Assembly: GCA_040878035.1 (NCBI GenBank)
Contig: JBBDMX010000093.1
Coordinates: 3,834 to 67,833 of the forward strand
Direction: 5' to 3'
DNA: 64,000 nt
Origin: JBBDMX01 sp040878035
GTDB taxonomy: Bacteria; Planctomycetota; Phycisphaerae; Phycisphaerales; Phycisphaeraceae
The notes under the pieces: generated by a model
Told to the model about the DNA's origin: nothing
What the model saw: only the letters and a program-made list of their open reading frames with translations
Database searches by the model: none
Shown here: one piece after another, positions 42,916 to 52,515 of the stretch
Layout of the letters: each line of letters opens with the position of its first letter
How positions within the stretch are numbered: the stretch's first letter is position 1
Translations under genes and position numbers: made by a program

Positions 42916-44133
42916 CTAGTCCTTGATGAACCGCGCATCGGCCCAGTTGGCGTCGTCGGCCAGGTCCAGATCCTCGCCCGGCTCCACCGCCAGCGTCACC
43001 CTTTTCACACCGCGGACCTTCACGTTGACCGACTTCGGATCGTCGCTGCCGCGCATACGTTGGCGAAACAACTCGGCGCCGTCGCCCAGCACCACGAACT
43101 CGCAATCGCCCTTGCCTTTGACCTGCGGCTGGAGGCCGATCACCGCGACCAGGCGGTCAAAACCATTGTTCTCGAAGGTCAGCAGGTTGCGGGCGTGTAC
43201 CCCCAGGCCCTTGTCGTAGGTCTTGCCGCCAAGCTGCATCGTCTGCCCCAGCACGCCGGCGTCGCGCCGCCAGGGCCAGTTGAACGTCACGATCGCTTCC
43301 TGCGTCACCTCCACCGGATTCAGATCCGACAGGAACATCATGCGGTCGCTGCGCACATCCAGGCGCATCACCTCATTCCAAGGCAACGTCACCTGACAGT
43401 CCGGCGTCAGGGTCAGGCTCAATTCGCCGTCGGCCATCTGGTCCACTTTGCCCCAGATGATCGAGCCATCTTTCATCGTCAGCCGGCACAGGCCGGTCGG
43501 ATCGCTTGTCGCCGCGCCTTTGGCGAAGACCACGCCGTAGAGCTTGCCGCGGGCGATGGGGCGGACCTGGTTTTCCCAGAGCACGCGGGCTTCCTGATCG
43601 TCGAGCGACTGAAGCAGTCCGTCGAGCGACTGCACGTTCTTTTCGGTGGCGACGTAGAGGCGGTCGTGCTGTGGCGAAGGTGACTGGAGGCTGGCCTGGA
43701 AACTTTCGTCCAGGGGAGTTTTGGGCCAGCCGTCGGGCGGGGTGAGCAGCACGCCGCGAACCGCCGAAAGCGGCAGCGTCAGACCCTTGCCATAGACCCA
43801 GTCGATGACCATCTTCTGGTCGGCGACCACGATTGACTCGGCGCGGATGATCCCGCCATGGATCTGGTAGATCAGGAGAGTGGGCTTGTTCGGGTTGGTG
43901 GAGGCTTGGCCGCGCTCGATGTGGCGCAGGCGCATCAGGTCGATTTGTCGAGCCGAGTCCGTGCCGGCAGCGTCGTTAACTGTAACACTGCCCTCTTTGC
44001 TGATGGCGGTGATAACACCGGTGACGATGTCGCCGTCGAGCGTGGCGGCGCGATCGGTTGATTGGGCGATCGCGGCGGTGGTCAGCGCGCAGCAGAGGAG
44101 GACGGTCGCGACTAGGGAATTGGATCGCATCAT
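42916..44133 (-). CDS. Secreted NPCBM/NEW2-domain protein
   Basis: A 405-residue exported protein with a signal peptide (VATVLLCCALTTAAIAQ). The first 260 residues are beta-rich and of unknown family. About residues 280-405 fit an NPCBM/NEW2 carbohydrate-binding domain, with YDKGLGVHARNLLTF followed by the FDRLVAVIGL strand and a closing ADARFI. It lies within the envelope cluster, 27 bp from the trypsin/PDZ gene. It may bind cell-surface or external glycans. A second NPCBM occurs at the end of the isochorismatase fusion at 35.5-37.1 kb. Confidence 0.82.
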   Translation of the reverse strand: MMRSNSLVATVLLCCALTTAAIAQSTDRAATLDGDIVTGVITAISKEGSVTVNDAAGTDSARQIDLMRLRHIERGQASTNPNKPTLLIYQIHGGIIRAESIVVADQKMVIDWVYGKGLTLPLSAVRGVLLTPPDGWPKTPLDESFQASLQSPSPQHDRLYVATEKNVQSLDGLLQSLDDQEARVLWENQVRPIARGKLYGVVFAKGAATSDPTGLCRLTMKDGSIIWGKVDQMADGELSLTLTPDCQVTLPWNEVMRLDVRSDRMMFLSDLNPVEVTQEAIVTFNWPWRRDAGVLGQTMQLGGKTYDKGLGVHARNLLTFENNGFDRLVAVIGLQPQVKGKGDCEFVVLGDGAELFRQRMRGSDDPKSVNVKVRGVKRVTLAVEPGEDLDLADDANWADARFIKD

Positions 44134-44210
44134 GCTTGTGACGGTCTGGCTGCGGATTCACCGGCGCCGAGACGGCCCGGCTCGCTGCGGGCTCGTTTGG
44201 AAACTGATCC

Positions 44211-45275
44211 TCACCGCCCGCTCGTATCGTCTTCCTGAAGGCCCTTGTAATACTGCTCGACCAGTTCGCGGTAGCGGTCGGGGAAGCGGGTCTTGAGTGC
44301 GTCGAGCACCTCTTGGCGCTGACGCTCCTGGAGCTTGCCCCATTGGTCGGCGGGGTCGCCGCGGTTGACGGCGTGCTGGCTGCCCACGCGGGCTTCGCCG
44401 ACGGGCGCGGTGGAGTTCTGCGCCGGGCCGCCAGATTGCTGGTTGCCGTTGGCCTGCCCGCCGCCGCCCCGACCACTGCCGCCCCCACCCCCACCGCCCC
44501 CGCCGCCGCCCTTCTCCTTGTCCTCGGCTTCCTTGATCAGTTGATCGAGGATGGCGATGATGCGTGTCTGCTCCTCCTGCGTCGGCTTGTCGGTTCGTTC
44601 CAGATCGAGCCGCCGGCGGGAGAAGGCCATGCGGTCCTGCACGTCGCTCAAGCGACCGTCCTCGATCTGCGCCAACTGGTCGATCAGATGGATCGCGCCC
44701 ACCAGCATGCGCTCGGGCGAGTCAGGGTACTGGCGCACAAAGCGCTCCAGCGTGGCGGCGGCCTCCTTGCGCTGAAGGCTGTTGGCCTGAGCCACGCCCT
44801 GGTAGAAAATCGCGTCCCCCGCGTAAAGCGTCTGGTCGGCGTGTCGGCTGACTAGATCGTCCAACACCGGCATCGCTTCCTCATAACGCTCCTCGGTCAC
44901 CAGTGCCCGCGAGAGGAAGAAATTGGCGTGCACCGACAGATAAGGATCGTCGCGCTGCGCCAGCTCGCCAAAGCGGGCGATGGCCTCGCCCATGCGGTCG
45001 TCCGCCAGCGCCGCCAGGGCCTTGCCCAAGTCGGGGTAGATTGCGATGAGCGAAGTCGTGATCACCTCGCGCTGTTTGGCGGCGTCGCGACGATCGGTGG
45101 CGATGATCCGCCCGACCTGCTGCTTGAGCGCCGGCGGCAGCGCGCTGTTGGCCACCGACAACGCGAACGTGTCAATGATCGTGTCGTCGCTGACGCGCTG
45201 GGCCTGGGCATGGAGAGTCGGCACCAACCAAACGGCAACCACGAAGGCGATAATCCAGGTTACATGGGTTCTCAT
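44211..45275 (-). CDS. Secreted TPR-like protein of unknown function
   Basis: A 354-residue protein with a signal peptide (TWIIAFVVAVWLVPTLHAQA). About residues 60-210 are helical pairs of TPR type, then comes a Gly-rich linker with a run of eleven glycines and an SGRGGGG stretch, and a C-terminal helix rich in charged residues (PDRYRELVEQYYKG). ATG 45275 is chosen because the signal sequence starts there and a GGGAG-type site lies upstream; a longer frame begins at 45308. It resembles the small TPR proteins of BatE-type clusters, and the context with BatA-like and DUF58 genes supports that, but homology is not firm. Confidence 0.7.
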   Translation of the reverse strand: MRTHVTWIIAFVVAVWLVPTLHAQAQRVSDDTIIDTFALSVANSALPPALKQQVGRIIATDRRDAAKQREVITTSLIAIYPDLGKALAALADDRMGEAIARFGELAQRDDPYLSVHANFFLSRALVTEERYEEAMPVLDDLVSRHADQTLYAGDAIFYQGVAQANSLQRKEAAATLERFVRQYPDSPERMLVGAIHLIDQLAQIEDGRLSDVQDRMAFSRRRLDLERTDKPTQEEQTRIIAILDQLIKEAEDKEKGGGGGGGGGGGSGRGGGGQANGNQQSGGPAQNSTAPVGEARVGSQHAVNRGDPADQWGKLQERQRQEVLDALKTRFPDRYRELVEQYYKGLQEDDTSGR

Positions 45276-45352
45276 AGTCACCTGTCTCCCAAGCTTACGA
45301 CTTATCATATCCGCTCCGAAGGCAAGGCAATTGGCCGCGGCTAATTCTCATC

Positions 45353-47428
45353 TCAACGGTGTTCCGCCATTTCCTCGGCCATGCCCTGGACATCCTGCTG
45401 CATGCCGGCGATGCGGTGGACTTCGCCCTGCATGGTCGGGTCAAGCTGTTCACCAGGGCGCATCTTGTCGAATGATTCGGTGCGGCGGTTGACGCGGAGT
45501 TGTGCCGCCTTGAGCAGCTTCAGTTCCGCTGACTCAGGCACCAGCGGCGGGTTTTGCTGGCCCGATTCGCCCGGCTCGCCCTGCTGCTGCTGCTGTTGCT
45601 GCTCCTGCGCTTTGCGCACCGCCTCGATCAGCTCTTCCAGTGTCCGCTCGATCTCCAACTGGAGGCCCTGCGTGTAGGCGTCGGTGCGATATTGCGCAAG
45701 CAAGCCCTGCACCGCCACCAGGTCGTCGCGAAGCTGCTCGACGATGCGCGGCATGATGATGGTCGTGGCGTCTTCCTTGAGAATGTCCAGCGCCTTCTGC
45801 GCCATGTCGGCGATGGCGGCTTCCTCGGCGGACTGGCCCGCGGCCTCGAGCTGCTGATCGCGCGGCAAAGGCTCGCGACGTTTTTCGTGCAGCATGGCGG
45901 TGCTCAGCGTCACCGGCTTCTGACGATTGAGCATCTCCACGAAACGAGCTTCCAGGGCCTTAAGCAACTCTTCCTGCGAGTCCTTGCGAAGCTGGCGCAG
46001 TCGGTCCTCAATTTCCTTCTGCGCCTGGCGCAGTTTCTTGATCGCCTCCTCCTGATCGTCGCGGGCCTTGTTGGGGTCCTTCTCGCGCAGGTCGTCCGAG
46101 GCCTGCTTCATGTCCTTCTGGGCGTCCTGCACCTGCTGTTGGCCCGGCTGCGGCTGACCTGATTCGCCGGGCTGGCCTTCGCCGGGTTCGCCGGGCTGGC
46201 CGCCGCCATCGCTGGGCGGCGGCGCCTTGGACATCTGCTCCGACACGTCGCCGGCCTTCTGCGCGGTGCGATCCTGATTGTCCGCCATCTTCTCAAAGTG
46301 TTCGGGCGGCAGGCGGGCGATACGGTCGCGCTCTTTCTTGATCTTGTTCAGGGCGTTCTCCAGCTCCTCGATGGCGCGATCCTGCTGGTCCTGCGCGGAC
46401 TTACCTTTGCCCTGGCCCAGGTTGCTTTCCGCGGCCTGCTGATGCTCGGCGGCACGCTGGAGCGAATCCTGGCCCGGCTCGCTGCCGCTGGGGGATGGCG
46501 GGGGGTCTTGGGCGCCTTGGGCACCTTGCGCGCCCTTTGCGCCTTGCGCGCCCTCTGCGCCTTGCGCGCCCTTTGCGCCTTGCGCGCCCTTTGCGCCTTG
46601 CGCGCCCTCTGCGCCTTGTGCGCCTTCTGCGCCTTGCGCGCCCTCTGCGCCTTGCGCGCCCTCTGCGCCTTGTGCGCCTTCTGCGCCTTCGGTCCCACCC
46701 GCGGGAGCGGGTGGGCTTTCGCCTGGGATTTCTGATGACTCCTTGGGCGCGCCGACGTCGTCCAGGTCGCGTGCCAGCTTCTGCGTCTTTTCGCGGATAT
46801 CGCGCTGCGGGCCGGCCATGCCCGGCAAGGTCTGCGGCGCACCAGAGCGTGCCTTGGCGGTGGCGTCGCGCAAGGCCTTCTGTGCCTTGATCAGATCCTC
46901 AAGCTCCTTGACCTTGGCGTCGAGCGACCCGACTGCCTCGTCCTTGGCATCCGTCTTTTCGCTCTCGCGCTTGAGGCCCTGTTCGTCCTTGATCAGCTCG
47001 GCGATCTGCCGGTGCCAGTCCTCCAGCCGGCGAATCTCCTCCTGGATCTTGTCGAGCTTGCTGTCCTCGCGCATGAGGATGTCAATAAGCTTGTACAGGT
47101 CCTGGATGATCGCCTTCTGCTGGGCGTTGGCGTCGTTGAGTTTGTCGGCGTTGAGCAGTTCGACGACCTTGGCCATGCGGGCCTCGATGCCGTTCTGCTT
47201 GGCCTGGTTGAGGGCGTCGATGAGGCGCTTGGCGTGCTCGGGCTCGCTGGCCTGGAGACTGGCCGCCAGGCGCTGGAACTTGGCCTCCAGGTCCGCCATC
47301 AGCCGCTCGACACGCTCCTGGCGCACGGCCAGCGCCGTCTTGGCCTCGGTGGTCGAGGCGTCTTGCGCCTGCAAGATCCCGATGAGCAGCGCGGCGACCA
47401 AACCCAGCAGTAGCATGGCGTGTTTCAT
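45353..47428 (-). CDS. Secreted coiled-coil protein with collagen-like tract
   Basis: A 691-residue protein with a signal peptide (MLLLGLVAALLIGILQAQ). Long charged, heptad-rich helices at about 30-210 and 330-640 suggest a filament or scaffold. Between them a Gly-Ala-Gln/Glu/Lys tract (about 247-307, repeating G-A-x) is encoded by an 18-bp tandem repeat. Later Pro/Gly/Gln segments are further low-complexity linkers. GGAG 7 bp before the ATG supports the start. The family is not recognised. Placed after the DUF4175-like membrane protein it could be the periplasmic partner of that protein. Confidence 0.75.
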   Translation of the reverse strand: MKHAMLLLGLVAALLIGILQAQDASTTEAKTALAVRQERVERLMADLEAKFQRLAASLQASEPEHAKRLIDALNQAKQNGIEARMAKVVELLNADKLNDANAQQKAIIQDLYKLIDILMREDSKLDKIQEEIRRLEDWHRQIAELIKDEQGLKRESEKTDAKDEAVGSLDAKVKELEDLIKAQKALRDATAKARSGAPQTLPGMAGPQRDIREKTQKLARDLDDVGAPKESSEIPGESPPAPAGGTEGAEGAQGAEGAQGAEGAQGAEGAQGAEGAQGAKGAQGAKGAQGAEGAQGAKGAQGAQGAQDPPPSPSGSEPGQDSLQRAAEHQQAAESNLGQGKGKSAQDQQDRAIEELENALNKIKKERDRIARLPPEHFEKMADNQDRTAQKAGDVSEQMSKAPPPSDGGGQPGEPGEGQPGESGQPQPGQQQVQDAQKDMKQASDDLREKDPNKARDDQEEAIKKLRQAQKEIEDRLRQLRKDSQEELLKALEARFVEMLNRQKPVTLSTAMLHEKRREPLPRDQQLEAAGQSAEEAAIADMAQKALDILKEDATTIIMPRIVEQLRDDLVAVQGLLAQYRTDAYTQGLQLEIERTLEELIEAVRKAQEQQQQQQQGEPGESGQQNPPLVPESAELKLLKAAQLRVNRRTESFDKMRPGEQLDPTMQGEVHRIAGMQQDVQGMAEEMAEHR
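46508..46691. repeat. 18-bp tandem repeat coding a collagen-like GAx tract
   Basis: About ten imperfect copies of a unit built on GCGCCTTGCGCGCCCT, with Glu/Lys/Gln switching every third residue. Units differ only at a few positions, which suggests recent expansion or ongoing homogenisation. Copy number probably varies between strains. Confidence 0.92.
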
Positions 47429-47454
47429 GACTTAGCTCCGGCGACTAATCGAAT

Positions 47455-47652
47455 CTGAACCACCAGGACACCAAGGACACCAAGGACACCAAGATGAATT
47501 GAACACGAAGGCATGAAGACACAAAGAAGAATTCCTGATTTCGGATTTCTGATTTCGGACTTTCTTTCTTTACTTCGTGTCTTCGTGCCTTCGTGTTCAT
47601 CTTTCCTGTTCTATGTCTTCTTGGTGAGCTTGGTGTCTTGGTGGTTAATCAG
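47455..47652. repeat. Nested inverted-repeat element, 198 bp
   Basis: The outer arms are a 9-bp-period ACCAAGGAC run (47460-47493) and its inverted copy ending CTTGGTGTCTTGGTGG (47620-47645). The inner arms are GAACACGAAGGCATGAAG (47501-47518) and the inverted CTTCGTGCCTTCGTGTTC (47581-47598). TTTCGGATTTCTGATTTCGG forms the loop. The element fills almost the whole 240-bp gap between two minus-strand genes. Confidence 0.92.
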
Positions 47653-47668
47653 GCTTCTCTGATTATCG

Positions 47669-49852
47669 TCATTTCCCAAAGATGTCCTGCTCCACGCGTC
47701 GCTTGTATTCACGTAGCGTTTCCTCGCCCACATCCCCCTGGGCTTTGAGGATTTCGTGCAGCAGGTTGATCGCTTCCTGGTAGCCCTCCCATTTTTCCAT
47801 GAACCGCAAGATGGCCTGCATTTCATCGACCAGTTTGACCTGGCGCTGCGAGGCGTCGGCCAGGGCCTTGTCGCGCTGGTCGGCGGCGGCAGTGGGCGTG
47901 CGCGCCAGTTCGATCAGGTCTGCCGGCGGAGGCACGCGCAGACGCGCCAAGTCACGCATGGGCTGGATGATGCTGTCCCGCAATCGCTGTTGTGCCGGCC
48001 CGCTCTCCTCCTCCAGCTTGTTGTTCACCACTTCCTCCAGGATCGAGGTAAAGTGCCCGGCGATCGTCATCGCCCGATCCGCCACCAGCCGCTGACGCTT
48101 CTCGGTCTTGAGCAGGAGGGTGCGGTCGGCATCCTCCAGTTGGGCCTTGCCCTGCACGGTGACCATCACCGCGCGCACGTCCGTCAGCAATTCTTCCTGG
48201 TCCTTGATCAGACGCTCGAACTCCTGCCGCTGTTCCTGCTCACGGCGAAGCAATTCAGCCCGCAACTCCTCCTCGGTGACCACCATCAGGGGGAAATTGG
48301 GGCTCGCGCCCACATTAGGGCCTGAGACATCATCATTATCGCGGGCCTGGATGGCAAAAACCACCTGCGTGCCCACAATCAGATTCAGGGGCGCCAGGTC
48401 GAAAACGTGGGTGCCTGCCATCTCCCGCTGCCCAAACGGGCCGCCCAGTTCCGCCAGAGGCACGGCGACTGGCGGCGACTGCTCCTGAGTGTCCTTGGCG
48501 ACGGTGTAATAGACGCGGTCGGCGGCGGCGACGGCAAAATCATCGGTCAGCCGCAGATTGATCGGCACCACAGCCCGGCTGGTGACCCAGGCGGAGATGC
48601 CCTGGAGCTTGGCGCGGACCTGCGGCTTGCGGTCGGCGGCGACATGCAGGGTGAAGCCCTGGGGCCGGCGCGCCTCCAGGCCCGTGACGTCGACCAGCAT
48701 CATGCCCCAGGCGCCGCTGGCGAGCTTGTCGGCGGGAATCTGGCCGATGAAACCCATGGCCTGGTCGCCTTGGCCCGTCAACGTCAGGTCGGCGATGGCG
48801 GCGTCGCCGAGCATGAGCTTGGCGCTGGCCAGCGGTTTGTTGGCGGTGGCGGCGATGTCGATACTGCCGCCCTTGAGCACATCGTAGGAAGCCTGGCCCG
48901 TGGGAAGTTGGGCCGCCGGCTGGCCGGTGTATTTGGGGGGGTGATACGTCAGTTTGAGCTCGGTGATGCGCGGGCGATCGACCAGGTGCAACTCGATCCA
49001 TTGCGACACGTCGTCGCCGCCGTAGACGCGGAAGCGCAGCGGCTCAAGCACGCCGCGAAAAGTCGCGCGGAAGGCGTCGCCGCCGACCTGAGTCATCTCC
49101 TCGGTGCGATCGTCGCCGTCGCTGAGAGACTCGATATCGACGTAGACGGCCGCGGGCGTAACGCCGTCGGCCTGGACCAGCAGCTCCCAGTCGTCGCCGC
49201 GGGGGATCGTCACGCGTGCCCCTTCGACGTTGGTCAAACGCAAGTGGGTGCGCTGCGGCCACCTCTGCGCACCGAGCAGAATGTTGCGCTGATACCAGAG
49301 CTGCATGGCGGCGGCGGTGGCGGGTATGGTGAAGAAGGCCAGCACCGAGGCGAGCAGCGCCACGCCGATGCCCAGCCGCGCCAGGGCTTGCTTGCGGAAC
49401 AGGGCCGAAAGTGCATCGGCGAAGCGCACGCGGTCGGCGCCGGCGGCGCCCTGGCGAATGGCCTCATCCACCAGCACGCCTGACACGCCCAGGGCCTCAA
49501 AACCGCCCATCCGCGATAACTGCAGGGCGCTGATCAGGCTCTGCCCCAGTTCCGGATGCACCGCCTCGACCCGCAGCGCCAGGGCATCGTCGCTCAAGGG
49601 TCGCAGCAGCGGGCGAATCAACTGGCGATAGACCAGCACCGCCAGGCCTGCAATCGTGGCAAACAGGATGATCCCGCGCTGGAATCGGTCCCAGCGCCAG
49701 TAATAGTCCAGGCCCAGGCTGACGTAGACGCACGCCGCCAGGGTGATGCAGCAGATCCCCAGGCCCCATAGCAGGAGCCAGAAGCGAACCGATCGCCGCA
49801 GGGCCGAGAGGCGGCGGGTGATGATGGGCGGGATGGCGGGGACTGAAGACAT
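47669..49852 (-). CDS. DUF4175-like membrane protein
   Basis: A 727-residue protein. Three hydrophobic segments lie near residues 24-45, 62-78 and 155-180, then a large periplasmic beta-rich region and a C-terminal charged helical part (about 540-727) likely to be coiled coil. The segment order and the DRPRITELKLTYHPPKYT block resemble the DUF4175-type proteins found next to VWA and DUF58 genes. No good ribosome-binding site is seen before ATG 49852. It sits between the second VWA protein and the coiled-coil protein in a run of same-strand envelope genes. Confidence 0.75.
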   Translation of the reverse strand: MSSVPAIPPIITRRLSALRRSVRFWLLLWGLGICCITLAACVYVSLGLDYYWRWDRFQRGIILFATIAGLAVLVYRQLIRPLLRPLSDDALALRVEAVHPELGQSLISALQLSRMGGFEALGVSGVLVDEAIRQGAAGADRVRFADALSALFRKQALARLGIGVALLASVLAFFTIPATAAAMQLWYQRNILLGAQRWPQRTHLRLTNVEGARVTIPRGDDWELLVQADGVTPAAVYVDIESLSDGDDRTEEMTQVGGDAFRATFRGVLEPLRFRVYGGDDVSQWIELHLVDRPRITELKLTYHPPKYTGQPAAQLPTGQASYDVLKGGSIDIAATANKPLASAKLMLGDAAIADLTLTGQGDQAMGFIGQIPADKLASGAWGMMLVDVTGLEARRPQGFTLHVAADRKPQVRAKLQGISAWVTSRAVVPINLRLTDDFAVAAADRVYYTVAKDTQEQSPPVAVPLAELGGPFGQREMAGTHVFDLAPLNLIVGTQVVFAIQARDNDDVSGPNVGASPNFPLMVVTEEELRAELLRREQEQRQEFERLIKDQEELLTDVRAVMVTVQGKAQLEDADRTLLLKTEKRQRLVADRAMTIAGHFTSILEEVVNNKLEEESGPAQQRLRDSIIQPMRDLARLRVPPPADLIELARTPTAAADQRDKALADASQRQVKLVDEMQAILRFMEKWEGYQEAINLLHEILKAQGDVGEETLREYKRRVEQDIFGK

Positions 49853-49900
49853 TGATAATTTCGAATTTTAGATTTCGGATTTCGGATTTTTGGCGGTCGA

Positions 49901-52489
49901 TTACATCAACTTGAACCGTTTTCGCATCGCCCACTCCACGGTCAGCAGCGTGGCCAGCAGGATCAGCAAAGTCGTGGTGTCCCACAGCTCGATGGGCTTT
50001 TCGCGGTACACGTCGGTCTGTCGGCGGTCGGGGATGGCGCCGGCCAAGTCGGCGATCTGGTCGACCTCGAAATAGCGGCCGCCGGAGCGGTTGGCGATCT
50101 GGGTCAGAAGCGTGCGGTTGAGCGTAGGGTCGTTGTGCTCGACGCGGGGCAGTTCGACATTGAAGCGCACCGCGGTAGGCTCCGATCGGCCGCGCAGTTC
50201 CGCCGGCAGCAGGATCGTCACCACGTTCATCCCCAGTTGCGTGGCGATGATCGACGCCTGGTACGTGCCGGGCTTGTCGGGCACCGCCGAGAACTCGACC
50301 GGCACGAGCACATCGCGCCCGGCCTGGAGCGAGGCGGTGATCGTGTCGCGCACCAGCGGCTCGAAACGCTCGTCCAAGAGCTTGGCGGTCAAGGTGATCC
50401 GCTCGCCCACCGCAAACGTATCGCGATCAGCGGTGATCAGGCCCCGCCGCTGCCCGCCCATACGCCGCCCTTCGATCAGGTAGCGCACCGCCTGCACCCA
50501 GAAGCGGTCGAAATACTGGCTGTCGTGGCCGGCGCTGCGCCAGCGCCAGGTGCCGGCGAATCCCATATACAAGGTGCGGCCGGAGGCGTACTGCCCGGCG
50601 ACCAGCAGCGGCCGTGGACCATCGGCGCCGCGCAATGCCGGGTCGGGATGTTCCAGCAGCACCATCGTGCCGGGCTTGGCGCGTTGCGACGGGAAGCTCC
50701 AGTAGATGCCCGGCAGCGACTCCCAGATGGCGCGGTTGATGTTGCGGTCGGTGTCGAAGCGGGTCACGGCATGATCGATTTCCGCGGTCGGCCGCACCGA
50801 CCAGGGCCGGTTGTAGCTGCCCACCAGGGCCTCGATGTCCAGGGCCTCGATCTGGCTGAAAGTCACCGGCAACAGCGAGCGCAGTTCCTGCGACTGCGTG
50901 GAGGAGAGCAGTCGTGCCGAGTACGCCGGGCCCGCCATGTAGAGCAGCCCGCCGGAGTGCTCGCCCACGAATCGGCGGAGCACTTCCTGCCAGCGCGACG
51001 TCAACTCCAGCGGGTTGTAGCTGGGGCTGGGATTGGGATCGAGCATCACCACCACGTCGTACTTGAAGAGTTCCTCGGGCTTGTCGGGCAAGCGGTGAAT
51101 GACGGTGTTGCCGTCCTGGGGCATGTCCAGGTCCATGGACTGAAGCCAGCAGGAGAGGTTGATGGTCTTGTCGCGCATGAGCACACTGCGCAGGAGCTGG
51201 TATTCCCACGAGGCGGTGCCGGAGATGAGCAGGACACGTGCCTGGTCGGAGCGCACGGTCAGGGCCGTGGCGGTGCGGTTGTCCTGCGGGTTGGCGTCGT
51301 TGGGCACGGCGCCCAGGCGGAGCGTGTAGAGGAACCTGCCCGAGCGTTTGGGCGTGTGCTTGAGGGGGATGCTGACCGACGGCTGGGCGGCGCTGATCGC
51401 CACATCCTGCCGGGCCACGACGGTTTCAGAGCCCGCCTCGCCGGCGTTCGATAGCGGCTGCTCGACCAGCTCCAGCGGCAGGGTCTGGTCCTCCACGCCT
51501 TGCGTGCCGATGGCCACTTCGATCTGGAACGGATCGTCGCGCCACACATTTTCATCGGGCCAGGCGGCGGTCACGCTGACATTGGGCGGCCGGCGGGCGT
51601 CGCCGACGCCGACGGTCATGATGGACACGTGATGCTCGGCGGCAAAGGCCGCGGCCTGCATCGGGTCGTCGCCTTCGGTGTTCTGCCCGTCGGTGAACAG
51701 CACCACCGCCGCCACCGGCCCGCGCAGGGCGTCCTTGAGTGACTCGCGCACGGCACGGTGCAGGTTGGTCGTCTGCCCCGTCGCCTGCATCTTGGCCAGT
51801 TCTTCCAGGGCGCGGCGCACGGGATCGTCCTGGGGATCTTGGATTTCGGATTTCGGATTTAGCGGCAGGAGCCGCTGTTGAGGCCGTCGGATTTGATTCT
51901 GACTTCGTACTTCGGACTTCGTATTTCCACCTTCCGCCGGAATCGTCTCCACCGGCTCGGGCTTGCTGGCGAAGGTCATCACGCGGACGATGCCGTGCCG
52001 GCTCAGCTCGCGCAGCAGCCGGCCGTCGTCGCGCGCCAGCAATTGCCGCATCACGTCGGTGCGCTTGGGCCGGCCCTGACGCAAGGCGTCCACTTCCTGT
52101 GCCAGCGCCGCGGCCGTGTGCCTGGCCGAGGTGTCGTCGATGTACTGGTCGGCGTTGGACATCGAGGACGACTCGTCGATGAGCAGCACGATGATGGGCT
52201 GAATGACGCGGCGATGGGCGATCGCCAGGGCGGGATTGAGCAGCACCGCTGCCAGCACCAGCAGCACCGCCGACCGGATGGCCGCCAGGGAGAGGCGTGC
52301 CCAGCGCGGGCAGGTCTGGATCTCATGGCGATAGAGCCAGAACACGCCCCACACCACCGCTGCCAGCACCGCGAGCATGACAAACACGCCCCACGAGCGC
52401 GGCGCGTTGAGCCAGACCAGGCTGGTCTCGGCATCGGGCGCGACGCGCGCCGGATCGAGGCCGATCAATCTGAACCACAAATCACGCAC
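49901..52489 (-). CDS. Membrane-anchored VWA/glutamine-amidotransferase-like protein
   Basis: An 862-residue protein with N-terminal membrane segments at about 33-55 and 70-95 and one near the C-terminus (TTLLILLATLLTVEWAM). A von Willebrand A domain has a MIDAS-like LLIDESSSMSNADQ near residue 102. The middle portion is beta-rich, followed by a class I glutamine-amidotransferase-like fold typical of BatA-related proteins. The GTG start at 52489 is supported by CGGAG 6 bp upstream. About residues 186-217 are encoded by a repeat-derived insert (51836-51932). Likely an envelope complex subunit with the BatA-like protein. Confidence 0.8.
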   Translation of the reverse strand: MRDLWFRLIGLDPARVAPDAETSLVWLNAPRSWGVFVMLAVLAAVVWGVFWLYRHEIQTCPRWARLSLAAIRSAVLLVLAAVLLNPALAIAHRRVIQPIIVLLIDESSSMSNADQYIDDTSARHTAAALAQEVDALRQGRPKRTDVMRQLLARDDGRLLRELSRHGIVRVMTFASKPEPVETIPAEGGNTKSEVRSQNQIRRPQQRLLPLNPKSEIQDPQDDPVRRALEELAKMQATGQTTNLHRAVRESLKDALRGPVAAVVLFTDGQNTEGDDPMQAAAFAAEHHVSIMTVGVGDARRPPNVSVTAAWPDENVWRDDPFQIEVAIGTQGVEDQTLPLELVEQPLSNAGEAGSETVVARQDVAISAAQPSVSIPLKHTPKRSGRFLYTLRLGAVPNDANPQDNRTATALTVRSDQARVLLISGTASWEYQLLRSVLMRDKTINLSCWLQSMDLDMPQDGNTVIHRLPDKPEELFKYDVVVMLDPNPSPSYNPLELTSRWQEVLRRFVGEHSGGLLYMAGPAYSARLLSSTQSQELRSLLPVTFSQIEALDIEALVGSYNRPWSVRPTAEIDHAVTRFDTDRNINRAIWESLPGIYWSFPSQRAKPGTMVLLEHPDPALRGADGPRPLLVAGQYASGRTLYMGFAGTWRWRSAGHDSQYFDRFWVQAVRYLIEGRRMGGQRRGLITADRDTFAVGERITLTAKLLDERFEPLVRDTITASLQAGRDVLVPVEFSAVPDKPGTYQASIIATQLGMNVVTILLPAELRGRSEPTAVRFNVELPRVEHNDPTLNRTLLTQIANRSGGRYFEVDQIADLAGAIPDRRQTDVYREKPIELWDTTTLLILLATLLTVEWAMRKRFKLM
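51836..51932. repeat. TTCGGATT-word insert inside VWA gene
   Basis: GGATTTCGGATTTCGGATTT (51841-51860) and, after about 40 bp, GACTTCGTACTTCGGACTTC (51901-51920) lie in the coding sequence and encode an NPKSEIQD-type peptide and its mirror-like KSEVRSQNQ. The same word occurs in the gaps at 47.5 and 49.87 kb and in the BatA-like gene at 58.03 kb. Confidence 0.85.
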
Positions 52490-52515
52490 GGGAAACTCCG
52501 ATTATCCGAATATCA

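Noticed and set aside
44461..44520. Frameshift suspected at the poly-glycine run of the TPR-like protein
   Set aside because: The frame stays open on both sides with sensible helical sequence, so the run is better read as a real Gly-rich linker, although sequencing error in the GC tract cannot be excluded.
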